Origin: Paragonimus skrjabini miyazakii | Lineage: Eukaryota > Platyhelminthes > Trematoda > Plagiorchiida > Troglotrematidae | Length of the DNA: 64,000 bases | Direction of reading: 5' to 3' | Assembly (NCBI GenBank): GCA_014338405.1 | Contig: JTDE01001352.1 | Location: 40,687-104,686 of the forward strand | Shown here: positions 1 through 12,404 of the stretch, one piece after another | Layout: the number at the start of each line of letters is the position of its first letter | Numbering within the stretch: the stretch's first letter is position 1 | Notes under the pieces: model-generated | The model's database searches: none | What the model saw: only the letters and a program-made list of their open reading frames with translations | What the model was told of the DNA's origin: nothing | Position numbers and translations under genes: made by a program

Positions 1-688
1 TAGCGATAGTGTTGCCACCCTCTAAGGCCATCTCATTCTCATCACTGGCCCAGCAAGCAGAACTGTAACCTAATGAGTAGTTTGCCTCAACTTTGTTTCT
101 TATCGGTGTAGTAGCTAACTTTTTGTCAGATTGTCAGATTTATTCTACATGGTGACCATGCTCTTGCAATATTTTGAATTGCGTTGGTTGCACCGTTCAG
201 TATTCTTTTTATATCACACAGTATTCTGCATACTGGTTAGGTACAGTTGAAAGTTTCACGTAAAATCACAGTTGATTATCGGTCGTTTTGTAAGGCTTCG
301 ATATCAATGGACCATTGACTTTACTGCTGTCTCCAACATTTGAAACCAGGAAGGGCTGATATGCTAGTCATTAGAGTTATTTCGTGTTAACTATTCTTTC
401 CACTATCAATCTTCAACTTGATTCACTTCAAAATGTTTCAAGCTTTATCAATCCTTAATTTTCGATGACCCTAGACATAGAGAACTTACAACATACAGGG
501 GTGTTCGTAGCAAAAAGTATGTTTCACAAAAAAAAATTACCATTGTAATTAGGTTACTTGTCGCGCAAACGTTCACTTAGGAGTTCGGGTTCCTACTTAG
601 ACACTTCAGCTACCAGGTCACACATTGACGAACTTATGACCTTGGTCGCTTGTTGAAATCGACCTCAACGGTCAATGTAAAATTTTAC

Positions 689-846
689 TTCACTCATTTG
701 CCAAGCTGCATGAGTGCAATAATTGTACACAAATGACGTCTTCAAACTCCCTAAAAGCCTTTCGCAGTGAAACAATAGAATTTCCAAAGATTGGTAGGCA
801 CATATCAATGAACGAAGTAGCCTCATGCAGAGCTGCCGAGAGAACC
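689..846 (-). CDS. Candidate exon of the neurobeachin-like gene, post-ConA armadillo region
   Basis: A 158-base open stretch with acceptor ..tctcattag and donor GAA|GTAAAA. It reads as leucine-rich helix (LCMRLLRSLICAYQSLEI, then LLFHCERLLGSLK), like the armadillo-type helices that follow the ConA domain in NBEAL proteins, where a helix of similar spacing precedes a conserved G-LL segment. Entry phase is 1 and exit phase 0. The secure exon 2189-2520 leaves phase 0, so at least one exon must lie between; 1017-1065 has the needed phase. The strand and the position downstream of the ConA exons fit. The match is by helix pattern rather than a signature motif, so a chance open frame is not excluded. 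Confidence 0.45.
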
Positions 847-1016
847 CTAATGAGATTCCGCCAACAACGGTAGTTACAGTTGAGATTCCGGTCACATGAT
901 GATTCCTTTCTTTATGCAGATGTAAAGACAGGCCAATGAGACGAAAAAGACTGCAACTGTAGAAATAAATTCTTGGGTATTGTAGTCCTCATCCGTTTCA
1001 AAAATATCGTATTTAC

Positions 1017-1065
1017 CACATATTGCCATTGCATTTGTTGTCTGTGTCCGTGTGACGGACCATCG
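1017..1065 (-). CDS. Possible 49-base linking exon of the neurobeachin-like gene
   Basis: Acceptor ..gtttatcacag and donor TGTG|GTAAAT bound 49 bases read as RWSVTRTQTTNAMAIC. It enters in phase 0 and leaves in phase 1, exactly what is needed to join exon 2189-2520 (leaves phase 0) to exon 689-846 (enters phase 1). The peptide itself shows no family signature, and the Gly-Gly-Leu/Phe-Pro-Leu segment expected here in NBEAL homologues is not visible. Support is therefore splice phase alone. Confidence 0.25.
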
Positions 1066-2188
1066 CTGTGATAAACCTGAGCGTTACACAAATTGTCAGT
1101 TCAATTGATGGACTATCGGGTAGAGTTAATTCAGAAACTGGACTTTGACAGTGTTGTTAGTACAGATGTAACAGAATGGTCAGTGGTGTAATGTCGGCGT
1201 ATTACTACTGTTAGCCAACATCGCAAAGTTGATTTAAAAAAGTTAACTGTAGGACTGGAATAGTTTATTCTCTTTTAACACTAACCTCTTTCTTTTATAC
1301 CAATAGAAATCATATGGTCAACATCCTTTATCAGTGGGTTCGTCATACAAAACTAAACAGCGTTATTAAGTATAATTAGGCAAAACTAATTACTGCTAGT
1401 ACTCGAATTCTTTAACATAGTTGTTTACCAAAATATTTTGTTTTGGGTAAACCGATACTGTGTATACCCTGGATATGGTGAGCCATACTCTTAAGTCCGA
1501 TCGGATACATCCAGTGCCACTCTCATGTGATGTGACAGTGGTTACTGAGACTTGGAACCAATGCCTTATGCCTTGGTTGTCACTGAGGTTGATTGATCGT
1601 AGATCAGTATGAACGCATGTATAAAGGCCAACTGACAGCAACAAGGACTTATCATACAGTAATGCTGAGCAAACTGGACTAACACACCACATTTGAAAAT
1701 AACGCTGATTGTTTGTCTGTATGTTCAGACTGGACAACGCATGTGTGTGCATGCAAATATAGACTAACAGCAAAACATAAGGCTGTTTTCCGAGAAATAT
1801 TGATGGCACTGAAGATGATACTCTAAGATTGTCAGAAAAAGTTTTGAATCTCAAACAAAAGTGCGTTGAAGGTGATGTTTGAAGGCGCTTCTCACTGCAA
1901 AAATTGCAGGTGACAGTCCAAACATAAAATTAACCTCTCTCAAGAAGTCAAAATGCTCTTCTCCCTTTCCAAATGATTAAGGTCTATGTTTCAGATGATA
2001 TTAAAATAAAAAGTAAGTCAGTGATCCGTAAAAATTTTAAGCACAACTTGATCTGACCTGAATCGATTGACAGATGTAAACCTCAACTCGATCGACATAT
2101 ACATGTGTGATAACCCGCACTGTCTCCCATTCACCCTCCCAGCCCTAGCTCTTAAGATACAGCCTACAAATAGGAACGAATAGCTTAC

Positions 2189-2520
2189 CGTCATTTTTAC
2201 TGCTTCGAAACGACGCGCACCCAAAACTGTCCCGGGGATACCGGCAAACAACTTTGATTTGTACATCGTATGCCGGTACCAATCAAGCCCTCCGACAGAG
2301 CTCTGATTGTGAACATCGGGTGTTTCGTAAAGGGGGTCCGTTTGAGCGAGAGACACATAGTGTGAAGTACCTAGAAAAGTTGGTGCACCAATACTCTCAC
2401 CCAGAAGATCCGGGCATATAGATTGGTGTGTGTCCACCGCTTTCGCATGATAGTATACAGCCAGTTTGCAATTGTTGGCATACGCCTCCGAGTCCAGCAG
2501 GTAGGTTAGATCGCAAGGAC
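2189..2520 (-). CDS. Neurobeachin-like (NBEAL-type) exon: end of ConA domain into armadillo region
   Basis: A 332-base exon between acceptor ..gattttgtcag and donor ACG|GTAAGC. It enters in phase 1 and joins exon 9770-10100 to make a Lys-Gly-Pro junction like the A-G-P-N of vertebrate NBEALs at the ConA edge. The next residues (NNCKLAVYYHAKAVDTHQSI) match the NBEAL/NBEA segment 'KLLLHYxPxAxxxxICLDLSP', which ends the LamG-like fold. The exon ends in FEAVKMT, equivalent to the W/L-D-V-K-D/A-V segment. Between these lie about 55 residues, clearly longer than in vertebrate NBEALs, suggesting a fluke-specific loop. BEACH proteins are large scaffolds in vesicle and membrane traffic. The BEACH and WD40 parts are not in the window. 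LYST or WDFY3 fit less well by remembered motifs. Confidence 0.82.
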
Positions 2521-5500
2521 CTGACAAAATCGTCATGGGTAGATAGAGTCAGTGCTTGCTACATTCAAATAAGTGAATCGAACAGGCTTATGTTTAAACC
2601 CAGCAAAGAGTGTTGTTTTATGCTTAACCAGAATGTCAGCTACATAATTTTTCCCATAAGGAATTGATCACATAGACTGATGATGGCTTAAACTTCAAAA
2701 TTTCATCTATTAAGCTTTTTTTGTGTTCATGCTAGCCATTATTGTACTGAAGTCGATTACACACAGAGAATGCCAACATACCTGTCATCATATCCACCTG
2801 CTGCAAACTGAAACCCCGCTGATGCACAGAAGACCAGACCCTCAGTTTTTTGTGGGTTATCAATAACGAGTAGTCCATAGAGTGGAGGTCACGAAGTTCA
2901 ACGTTATGAGTCACATAGACAAAAAGCTAATAGGAAATAACAGTGATGAGTAACACAAATAGTTCTGTACCTAACTGTGACTCACCTTACGAAAGTTATT
3001 CCACTATATTAACGCAACAGACTGCAAATTCTTTGGGAAGCATACGGCATTGAAAAGCTACTCCTTACCCCTATAGACAACCTCCGGCAACAATAACCAC
3101 TTCTCTTTAGGTTCGACACCGTGTTTCCAATTTGTTTACGTCATTATCAATTCCACGACATTCGTATATCAATTTAAGTAAAGGGTAAACAAATACCTTG
3201 GTATTCATCCTAAGAGTAGGTGCAGACCAGCGGTCTGCGTACACTGAGCACTTCGGCAACTAACAGTTCGTGATTACTGTGAACTAGGGCCAGTCCTACG
3301 GGCCTCGAGGTGTAGCCGAGCGTGAATGACAGGCTCTCTTCATTCTACCCCAAACCTGACCGACAAAGCAACCGAACATAATAAACCCTGACCTACTGGG
3401 TTGCCCACTAATTACTCGAAGTTGTGGTCGAAAAATAAAACGGAAGTTACTCCAGTGAGTATAAGCCGTGTCAGCGAGACCTACAGATAGTTACCTCAAC
3501 ATCAACAAAATACATGCTTTAAGGGTCATGCAACGGCGAGAGGAAAAACATCAACATCATAGAGAACCTGAAGTTCTGCATTCAAACCTAAAAATGTGCA
3601 GTAACCTGAGCAACTTGGTATGTAAGTATTTTCCACAGCATGCAGCAGAAATATTTTGGCATCTGGCAGAAAGAGTTCAATCAGCCAGCAAACCTAGAGT
3701 AACCAGATCGAAAGCACGCAATCGTTGCGTCAGCCTACTAACATCAAATACGAGTTACCCATTAACTCAAAAGAAAGAACATTACGAAGCAATGATTACT
3801 TCATTCGTATACGATGAGCACGTTATGTTACCGGACTGGTGACTACTTCACGGCTCGAAGGCAGTTGTTTTTTACATACAGATACTAAGTTTTAGAGAGA
3901 ATTCCTTACAGAGGGAGAGATAGAGATTTCCCAACATAAGAACACTTTTGTCTAGCCTTGAATCTTTCATAATAAAAATCCTTCAGGTAGAACATCTCAG
4001 CGGATAGAACGTTTTGTTGTTAATATACCCACAGACGGTAAATGAAGGATTTTGAAACTTGAGTTTTTTAAACCGACAAGCATTAATAACAATGTTTCAT
4101 GCAGAATACTAATGTTGCCCCAAAAAGTGCTAGTATGCTGATGTTTTCAGCTTGGAAGCTGAAATATTTTTTGAACTGGCACAGTGACAAAGCCACGGTT
4201 TAGTGCACATTAAGTGCATGTCTGCCCACATATTCGAGCTAATAACTATGACCAACAGAAGTAAACACCTAAGATAAGCTCACATCATACACCCAGGTCC
4301 ATGATTCGATTGGAAGGCCAAAAACAGAACGTTAGTTGCACACAGCAGACTAGCGTAAGACAGTCCAGGTATCGTCCTCGACGTGTTCAAATGTATTTCA
4401 GTACAACTGTAAACAGATTATACAAAGTGGAAGGTTCTCTATAGGTGACTTAGACCTGAGACACTTTTTGTCCTCGCAGGATAATATGAACGTGAACGGG
4501 GACAGAACACCTGGCGAAATTACTACAACTGTTGATGACTTTATGCACAACCCTACACACAACTATTAGGTATCTGGATGTGAGTAAAGCAACCTAGGGA
4601 TATAGTTAAAGTATCTATGATCACCAATCCCTGCCGAATCTGTAGGATGGGAAAAGAGAAACTTACAGAGGGTCGCAACTGCACGAGAGAGGCTTCAACT
4701 AGACAATTTAACATCATAACCATTCTTCATCCTTCAACTACTGACTTAGTGTGAGAAGCAGGTGATCACGATCCCGAGAATAATTCGGACCACACCGAAA
4801 TCGAACCAGATTACCCAGTTTTCAATAATCATACTGCCAGAACTGAACAGAACACGGTAGCTTAAACGATGGTCGTTGAACTTGGTAAAAAACCAAGGTT
4901 GCTCACAACAACATTGATATTGCAGTCCCGTAGCGCAACTCCCAGCAAGCACACATGTAAAACGGATCCACACTGTCAATCACTCGCGCGTGTGACTGTT
5001 TGTGTGCATTCGTGTTCACACTGGGTTGTGTGTTCGAGCCTACGTTTGTGTGCAAGCGTTTGCCTGGGCATGAGGGTGTGCACATGGTTCCGTGGTGTGC
5101 AAGCGGCTAGCTGTTGTGTGGGGTCGCTTTGCGCCATACCGTACTCTCGACTTTGATCAAAATGTGATACCGAAAATGCAAAGTTTTGTCATCCTTTGTA
5201 TCTTCTGCAACAGTGTTTATAAAACTAATAAACCAGTGACATTTTTGATAGTGTAAAATGCGGCTCCTATACTGTGATAGTAACTTTAGTACTAAATCGG
5301 AAAATGAAGTTACGAAGAACATCGACTGGTTCACGTAATTAGGGAGTTGCAGGTTGGAAGAAAGTGTTGTGGGAGAGGAAATTGGAGTTATTACTTCCGG
5401 AAGCATGACACTTCTCCACTTGCGTCATTTTAGCGTCCATAGGGTGCCCTACTTAAATCTAGCCGTTGCATTTTGATGAAACTGACACAACAGTTTACCT

Positions 5501-6099
5501 TTGCTTCTGTGAAACACATGAAGCGCAAACACCGAGAATCATTGGTTAACATGGATGCTGTGATTTAGTCGCATGTCCTGGATGACATCAAACGGCGATC
5601 AACCAACAGAGTCAGATATGACCGCAGTCACTAGAATGTTCACCAATACAAGCTTTAGAAACAAACTGGTTATAGTTGTTAGGCCATGCATTAAGAATGA
5701 TAATCACCAATTATCATGTTTTGCGTCCGATATCAATACATATTTGATACGGAACGACATTGAGTGGCAAACGCATTGCAATATATGAGAGGAGGAAAAA
5801 GGCACTATGTAAGGTAAGGAAAGAGAAGGGTGTGGTGAGAGAGAAAATAAATTATACTGAAGCACAAAGTGGTTCGCAACACGAGTGTCATTGATTTCCA
5901 CTCTTCGCTGTATCAGACAACGTCCTCAACTAAAGGTATCCATTGTCCTTCAGGCCTCAGCCAGCACCCACAGCGTCATATCGAAGCGAGCTTCAGTGTG
6001 AGGACCATCATACCCTAAACTCGTTTCATACGCTAGCCACCAGACTGCTGCTTCTAACGTAACCCATTGTATGTAAACATAACACGATGTATCAAACGG

Positions 6100-8150
6100 T
6101 GAGCTGGCATTCGTAAGATGTGGTCAAACTAACGAAGCTTGTGAGACGAGATAGATCTGCTCATGAATCGACAGAGTCTGTCCGTTCAGAAGATACGTCG
6201 ACGGACTTCTCCACTGATGACACGATATTCCCACCACACGTGGCTAATATTTCGGAGACATCGACAGTCTAAGACTAATATTCCGTGAACATCCTCCGAG
6301 AGGATGCACCAGGTTTCACATCCATTTGATTGGACCGCCCTCATAGTGGCATCGTACATCCAGCCTTCCATAGAAAGACTTAAATAATCCTGACGCCACA
6401 GATGGCATAAGTTGACAAACGTCGACAGAGCCTTTGCTTTGTGATTGGTGAGCTCATCAGACATTTTATCGACGTTGATACAACCCTCAAAGTACGTGAA
6501 CTTCTCGACTGTCTCCAACAGCAGGCGCAGACTTCCGTCAATCTTGTAACAGCACCTTGCGCCTAACAAATACATACCAAACTGGTAAACTGAAGCCTCT
6601 AGTCTGTCTAAGATGTTCTGGCCTGCCTGTGAACCTTCATAGATTAGGGCGACATCGCCCGCATATACTGTGCCTCGAAATCGAATGCCTGGTAACAGTT
6701 CCACACCATCATATTCACAGTCTGTCAGGGCACACACTAGGGCCACGTCAACTATGAAATTGAGTAGGAAAGAGGAGGCTGGACAACACTGACACAACCC
6801 ACTTAAGATGAAAAATGTTGGCGATACGCTGCCGTAAGTCTTAACCCGGTCAGATGTCTGATAGTAACCTGCTTTCAGGATGTTGACGTAATTCCCCGGT
6901 CCCCCACTTCGACAGACAATCCCAGCGTGTAGCTCTGTCAACTAAACGTAGGACTCTTCTGATCTCCAAAAAAATAAAACTTGTCAAAGTACTATATGGA
7001 TGGCGGAGTTCAAGCACCCGGTGAAGTGTGAAGATGTGATTATTGCAGCCACGACGGGGAAAAATCCAGCTTGCCCCTCAAACATAAGCTGCTCGCACCT
7101 TTCGCTCTGTCAACGAAGAGCAGTGGCTGCAAACAACGTTGACGTAATAAGGGATCGAGTTAGTCTCTCGTAGATTTGCACACGAAAAGAGAGGGCCACT
7201 TATGAAAGTGGAGCCGATGTCAGCTACACTCAAAATCATTGGGAACGACTGCATGAACCCAGAATTTCAGACAAGTGTTTTTCTGGGCTGGGTACCATGT
7301 GGAGTTCCAGAAATTTTACTTTTAGTGAGATTTCTGTTTCCCACAGAAGATAAATTTTAATACACCAGTGAGCATAGGACAGTCCGAAGGCGTAGTCAAC
7401 ATTACAAGTGGCCAGCTGAACTGCCATTAGAATTGTTCAGTACAACGTCCTAAGTGTAGTTTCAGGTTATAAATCGGTTCACCATTCGCTTTGCAGATTA
7501 TCTGCATCAAGCCCGGCTTCCTGTTACCCGTTGTTTGGATGAAACAGAAAAGCTTCTGAAAGCTCCAATTAACAGCATTTTGTTCCATCTCGATAGTGTG
7601 TTGTGCCCGCCAGGCCTCGCGATTGTCTATCAGTTGCTTCCAGAGTTCCAAACAAGCAGCCATACGAACGGAATCATACCAGCTGCTGAACAGGATATCC
7701 CGACAAGTTCAAATGATCGCACTGAATATCAGCGGTTTGCAGATGAACCGCAGCTTGTAGGGGCATATGCCGCAACAATAAACAGACCGTGTTTGTGATG
7801 GACGCCTCTCAATGTTGCAACCGTGCCTCTCAGTCTAACAGAGTAAAGAAGGCTGTTTACGATTATCCAGTTAAGCGGCGTCTTCTCTGCGTATGCGCTC
7901 AAGCCAACTCCAACACCAGTTTGGCCAGTGTTTTGAACTGCAAATATTTAAACAGGCACACACTGTACGCGCGTAGTGGAGCGGCTGGCGAAGGATGAAG
8001 TTGTAGCACTGGGCTAGAGTCCTGAAGCTGTGTTTCAACCAGACTGCAGATAACGATGACAAGTGACTCCGGAGTACATGCGAGAGCTTCTTGTGGACCC
8101 ATCTGCATAAGTGTCCTAACATTGCATCTGACAAGCTTAAATGGTGTTCG
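6100..8150 (-). mobile_element. Degenerate RTE-type non-LTR retrotransposon (endonuclease plus reverse transcriptase)
   Basis: Read on the minus strand, fragments appear in the order of an intact RTE. At 7950-8148 is the start of the APE endonuclease (NVRTL, then LVETQLQDSS, where E is the catalytic ET position). At 7430-7663 is the connector (FQKLFCFIQTTGNRKP, GEPIYNL). At 6945-7110 are the RT fingers with a stop (FPRRGCNNHIFTLHRVLE). At 6186-6941 one 251-codon frame holds palm and thumb (SGLCQCCPASSFLLN, YAGDVALI, LCHLWR, NGCETW, DCRCLRN, EVRRRIF). The active site YADD has become YAGD, so the first catalytic aspartate is lost. Most of the middle of the endonuclease is deleted. It lies in the host gene's orientation within an intron. 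Not functional; both ends are approximate. Confidence 0.85.
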
Positions 8151-8439
8151 GGGACGAGCAGATGCTTGCGTCCGTCAGGCGAACATATTGATGCTTGGCA
8201 CACTACCAATCTAATCATAACTTCCGTCGGGGGCAGCAATTGAGGTAAGCCTCCGGTGTGTATCTGAAAACAAGATTGAGGAGCCACTAAGTAAAGATTT
8301 GTTTAACGAGGGAGGGTAAACTAAAACTGAATGGTCTGGTGCAAAAGAATGTGATATTGTGAGTAAGCTGCACTCCGACACATCGATCAAAGAGTTACGA
8401 CTGGAGCATACGACGAAATCCCTAATTAACATACGTTCA

Positions 8440-9030
8440 TATACTCATGGTTGTGGGGGAGGAATACTTCTCGGCTGTCCAGGCCGAAGATGAGGGATGA
8501 CCTGGGGAGCACTACCCGAAACCTTTGGTTCGAAAGAAGGCTAAATCACTAGGTGGCTAGGCGAAGTACGGAGTTCGAAGTCTAATGGAACACAGTGACC
8601 AGTAGTGGTTCGGTTCATATGCCTTTCGGATGGGATCCATCCATCCCGGATACTCAACGCGCCCTGCAAGGAGTTGCGACAGAAACAGCTCAGTAGTTCA
8701 ACGGTTCACTGAGGAAGATGAATCTGGCGTAGTAGATTTGCCAAGCCATGAAGCCCATAACAGACAAGGTTGCTACGACACCTGTGTCTTGTTTCCAGAG
8801 GGCGATGACCAAGTTGGTTCATACGCCCTTCGGATGGAGTCAGGCCATCCAAAATACTCGGTACACCCTGCTTATCCGTTGAAGACGGTGATCACTAAGG
8901 TGATTTATACGCTTTCTTCAAGATGTATCCATGGTTAGCGGAGACCGGAGATGTTTGTACCCCATACGGACAGCACGTCAGACGGACGGTATGCTGCTCG
9001 GAAGCCCCTGTACTTCCGTTGGATGATCTA
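8440..9030 (+). repeat. Unclassified repeat block with an internal imperfect duplication
   Basis: Two related stretches of about 57 bases, at 8611-8667 and 8815-8871, share GGTTCATA..GCC..TTCGGATGG and later AATACTC-like and ccctgc positions, about 204 bases apart in the same orientation. The left edge (8440-8530, with tcatggttgtg and aacctttggttcgaaag) resembles 42838-42950 (tcatggttgtg, gcctttggctcaaaag). This indicates a dispersed family. GC content is above the surroundings. It adjoins the 5' side of the RTE relic but in the opposite sense, so it may be a separate insertion. No protein family was recognised. Confidence 0.45.
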
Positions 9031-9769
9031 AAACCCTTCTGTGTTACACCATGTCGTAGTACCGTTAAAGTGCTTAAATCGTATTTCATAGGAAATCCGT
9101 CTGTCAACTGTGAATTCATTAGAATCATTGTTCGCGACTGTTTAGTAGGTTGAAAAACCCTGCTTATTTCACAGTTTGCCTTCACATGGACGGCCCCATC
9201 CCAATCCGTAGTCTGAAAACGTGTCCGGTGGTGGCCAGCTAGTTTTATCCAGTTACCCAGGTATTGGTGTTCAATATCAACTCCAAGTTTACCAGCATAC
9301 AATTCATGGTGGTCAAATGATGACTTGTTAAAGAGAAATAAAAAAAGACAGTCACCATTTAACTTGGAGGTCTTGTGATCCACTTTGTTCTTGACCAGAA
9401 ACGCTAGGGGTAACTGCAGTTATTTTGGCCCAGTGGAATAGATTTTGTTGGTGGTTGGCTAGTTGTTTGTAAATTAAAGATAATAAGGGAAGACGGAAAG
9501 TTACTGGTCCACTCTTAACTGTAACTCAGTTGTCTGGTTACAAGCTGTGGACAACCTGATGGTAACTGTTCTAGCTTAAACAGAGGACTGTCCTTAGTAA
9601 GGCGATTATTATCATTACTACACAAAAATTAGACATAATACTATCCGCTGATTGTCAATATAAAAATGATCGATGCATGATTGAATAGGTGGGCGGACAG
9701 GTGTGGGTTCAAATAAGTTAATGTTGAGAACAGGGGTGCATCAGAATAGAAATTAAAAACCTCTTTTAC

Positions 9770-10100
9770 CTTTTGCAGCCAGTGCGTTCCAAGTACTTTC
9801 CAACGGAGCCTCGTTAAACACTGCCACTGAAACCAGTTGACCGCGAAATGCACATAAGTCGCCCCAAACAGATTTTTCTTCACCCAACTGAATTTTTTGC
9901 ACTGCACCAATTTCATAATTGCCTATTTCAGAAATCTTTGTGTTGTGATCAGGCGGTTGTCCAGAGATTAGTGGCAGAAGTGAGTTGAATGGTTTGTGTC
10001 GACCACCACCTGGCTTGATTTTTAACCGCTTGAGTAGTTGACAATAAGTGATCTGATCCACCCAAATCGGACATCCACCGATGTGAAAAATACAGAGATC
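9770..10100 (-). CDS. Neurobeachin-like exon: second half of the ConA/LamG-like domain
   Basis: A 331-base exon bounded by acceptor ..cattcaccttttag and donor AAAAG|GTAAAAG. It enters in phase 0 and leaves in phase 1, joining cleanly to 12246-12404 upstream and 2189-2520 downstream. It starts DLCIFHIGGCPIW and ends SVWGDLCAFRGQLVSVAVF followed by NEAPLESTWNALAAK. The ending aligns with the last strand of the NBEA/NBEAL domain (W-G-x-x-x-x-x-x-GQLGSVxxFxExLxxxQVxALxxAGP). Between lie about 65 residues, including a basic and polar loop (KPGGGRHKPFN), with no equivalent I recall at this exact sequence. Vertebrate NBEAL1 also has a variable loop here, so loop position is conserved even if sequence is not. 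This exon gives the strongest family evidence in the window. Confidence 0.87.
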
Positions 10101-12245
10101 CTAAAAGGTGAATGAGAGAGTAATGTAAAAACAACTAACAAGTAAAATTAATTATAAAGCTGGTTAAGATTTCCTCTCAATTTTTGATTGATTATCGTGT
10201 ATTCCCCTGTCAGGATGATTACCCTACCAAGTAAAATCATGGATTATTCCACATATATAATGTCAACTGAAGACAAAAGAACAACGAAGTAATCGAAAGA
10301 GCTTTTCTTCCATATGCTGAGCAAGGTAATCGCAAAACAGTATACACGAAGTATTTGAGCACTAGTCAACAGGGATTATCGCTCCGTATAATCGCTTGAA
10401 GTTGTGTCATTAATTTTAGGTCCTGAGAGGTACAGTGGCATTTTCAGATAATTGTAGTCAAGGCTAGGCAGGCGATCGTTATTTGTATTCTCACTGTCCT
10501 TGACCGATTTCTAAAAATTTAGCCAGTAGACGATCTGAATTTCTTCTCTTATCAATGGAATATTTGGAATATCTGTAATGAACAATTGTGCCAATCTGCC
10601 AACATGCATTTTGTCAGTTAAACGTTTAGTGATTTCATAATAAGTAAAATCGACGTACCGCATTCAAACGCGTAACTACATTAGCTTGTGGGTAGTGCTC
10701 AAGTCATCCGACCAGCTCGATGGAAGGCATAATTCTATAAATACTTTCAGTTCCAAACGAAATGTACTTGAACTGAATAGATATCTCCAAAATTGGCTCA
10801 TGTTAACGAAATTGTAAATGAATACCGACATGTGCAAGCCATATCCGATCAATAGTACTAACAATAGATCTTCTAAGTAAAATTTATAGTGGTTACCGGA
10901 TAAATGTGAAAAACACACATCTAAATAATTCTTCGCGTTTGATATACTGTATGAGTGAAACCAAAAAGATTTACAAAAACCCGAAATTGTAGGAACAGTA
11001 TTTTTCAGTCTATCCGGTCTAAGAAGGTTTTCTCATAAACCCCACTGGTATGTCTCAATTATGAATACATTACTAGTGTTTACGGTGTAGTAGTTCACAA
11101 AGCTCACCTCAGTTCGGACATTCTTTGATCGACTTCCTGCTTGTCTCTATAGCCCAGGAGAGCAGAGTTTGAACGAATCGACCGATCTTACGCATTTCGT
11201 CTTGATAACGAACGTGGGACATTACGACACATTAAATGCTTGTCACCCTATGCAATTGTAACCGTAGCTAAGCAGAATCTACAATCTCAGGCAGACCAAT
11301 AAAGTCATTGGTGGGCTATGCACTATTTTAAAAACATAGATGTATTAGTATTAGACTAAATAAGTGTGTAAAAGTTAGGACCACGATGTATCTCATTTCA
11401 AACGGAATATATTTATCAGTGAAATCTTCCATAACAGGACACCTTACACAGTTCATACCATTTTACGGACGTCATTTCTCTGACTATACGACCAAGTCAC
11501 ACGAATATTTCATCCTCTTTATTTTGTCCTTAATAAATGGTATACCTGAAGTGAATTATTGGAGTGCAACTTAATCAACACATCGTAACCCTGGCTAGGT
11601 GTAACTGACCTAGGGCATCTCATATGATAGACTGCCTATTAATTCCACACCGAGTTGTCGTGCTGAGAAACGTTAGTGTTTGGTTCGATACTGCATGCTG
11701 GCTGTGGAAAAGTATGTCACAGTTGATAAAATGGTTGTAAATCGATATAGTAATGGCTAACTCCACTGGAGGCTGCCTGCCAAGATTCAATGAATGAAAC
11801 CAGATTGTGGTAGGCACAGTAGAATATTTCAACCACCTATCGAGTCTTCATCACTGCCAGGGTGATGAGGGAGTTACAAACAGTTTTGCTTTAATTCGCA
11901 CGCTAGGCTAGGGATAACCGTTTTGATACACAGGTGTAAACGACAGCATGTTATTGAATAAATGTCTATATCACAATGAATAGTATGCTCAAACGTTTTT
12001 GAGCTTTTTTTTAAAAAGCTTATACATTATCGTTAATTAGACCACAAAAATAGACTCAAACAAACTTGTCAGAAAACGCTTTTCATTCAGGATGTAAGCC
12101 TAAGTTAGTCCTGTCAGCTTTGAATATCACATTCTTAACAAAAATGAAGCATTGGTTTACATCTTCAACAACTAAAATATGACTTTACTTACAATGATTA
12201 AAATATGATTAGCTTCAGTAAACATAGACACTGTGAGCCACTCAC
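10101..12245 (-). other. Intron of the neurobeachin-like gene
   Basis: The flanking exons join in phase 0, so no exon is needed here. The stretch is AT-rich. Short open frames on both strands (for example 11386-11574 plus and 11620-11832 minus) have no motif or convincing splice sites. No repeat or RNA gene was seen. Confidence 0.6.
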
Positions 12246-12404
12246 TCTGTTGATTTGCGGCAATTTCAGTTCTCCGGAAAAGCATCGAATCCCATTCAAA
12301 TACACATTCAACTGATGTTTATTAATAAACAAACGACGTGACAAAGAGAACACCACAGCCAGCGAATACCATTGAATAGGTTTCAACAGTTCCGGTCCAC
12401 ATAC
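12246..12404 (-). CDS. Neurobeachin-like exon: central strands of the ConA/LamG-like domain
   Basis: A 159-base exon (53 codons, phase 0 to 0) between acceptor ..tttctttcaccttcag and donor AACAGA|GTGAGTGG. It reads VCGPELLKPIQWYSLAVVFS, then INKHQLNVYLNGIRCFSGEL, ending KLPQINR. This is the typical LamG/ConA layout of BEACH proteins: a 'W-H/Y-x-I/L-x-I/V-V-H/F' strand, a short polar turn, then 'x-V/N-x-Y-x-D/N-G-x-x-x-x-S/G-x-L-K-x-P'. Homologues carry Asp-Gly where this has Asn-Gly. Both neighbours join without phase conflict. The complete fit of phase, order and motif makes this a true exon. Confidence 0.85.

Larger units (their letters stand above)
2521..9769 (-). other. Large intron (about 7.2 kb) of the neurobeachin-like gene
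   Basis: Exons 9770-10100 and 2189-2520 join in phase with this whole stretch removed. It contains the RTE relic at about 6100-8150 and the repeat block at 8440-9030. The rest (2521-6100 and 9031-9769) is AT-rich with no credible exon. A perfect 9-base stem with a 2-base loop sits at 4145-4164. GT-rich sequence occurs at 4990-5110. The plus-strand open frame at 3468-3842 (124 codons) has no recognisable motif. Confidence 0.7.

Noticed and set aside
1396..1854. 152-codon minus-strand open frame
   Set aside because: Low-complexity reading with a weak internal repetition; no splice sites or family match, and it does not fit the phases of the neurobeachin-like gene.
2782..2818. Small minus-strand exon (37 bases) with perfect donor ACAG|GTATGT and a fair acceptor
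   Set aside because: Its length breaks the reading frame between exons 9770-10100 and 2189-2520, which join directly in phase and match the family there.
3468..3842. 124-codon plus-strand open frame
   Set aside because: It lies in an intron of the minus-strand gene, starts with GTG, has no recognised motif and no clear splice sites.
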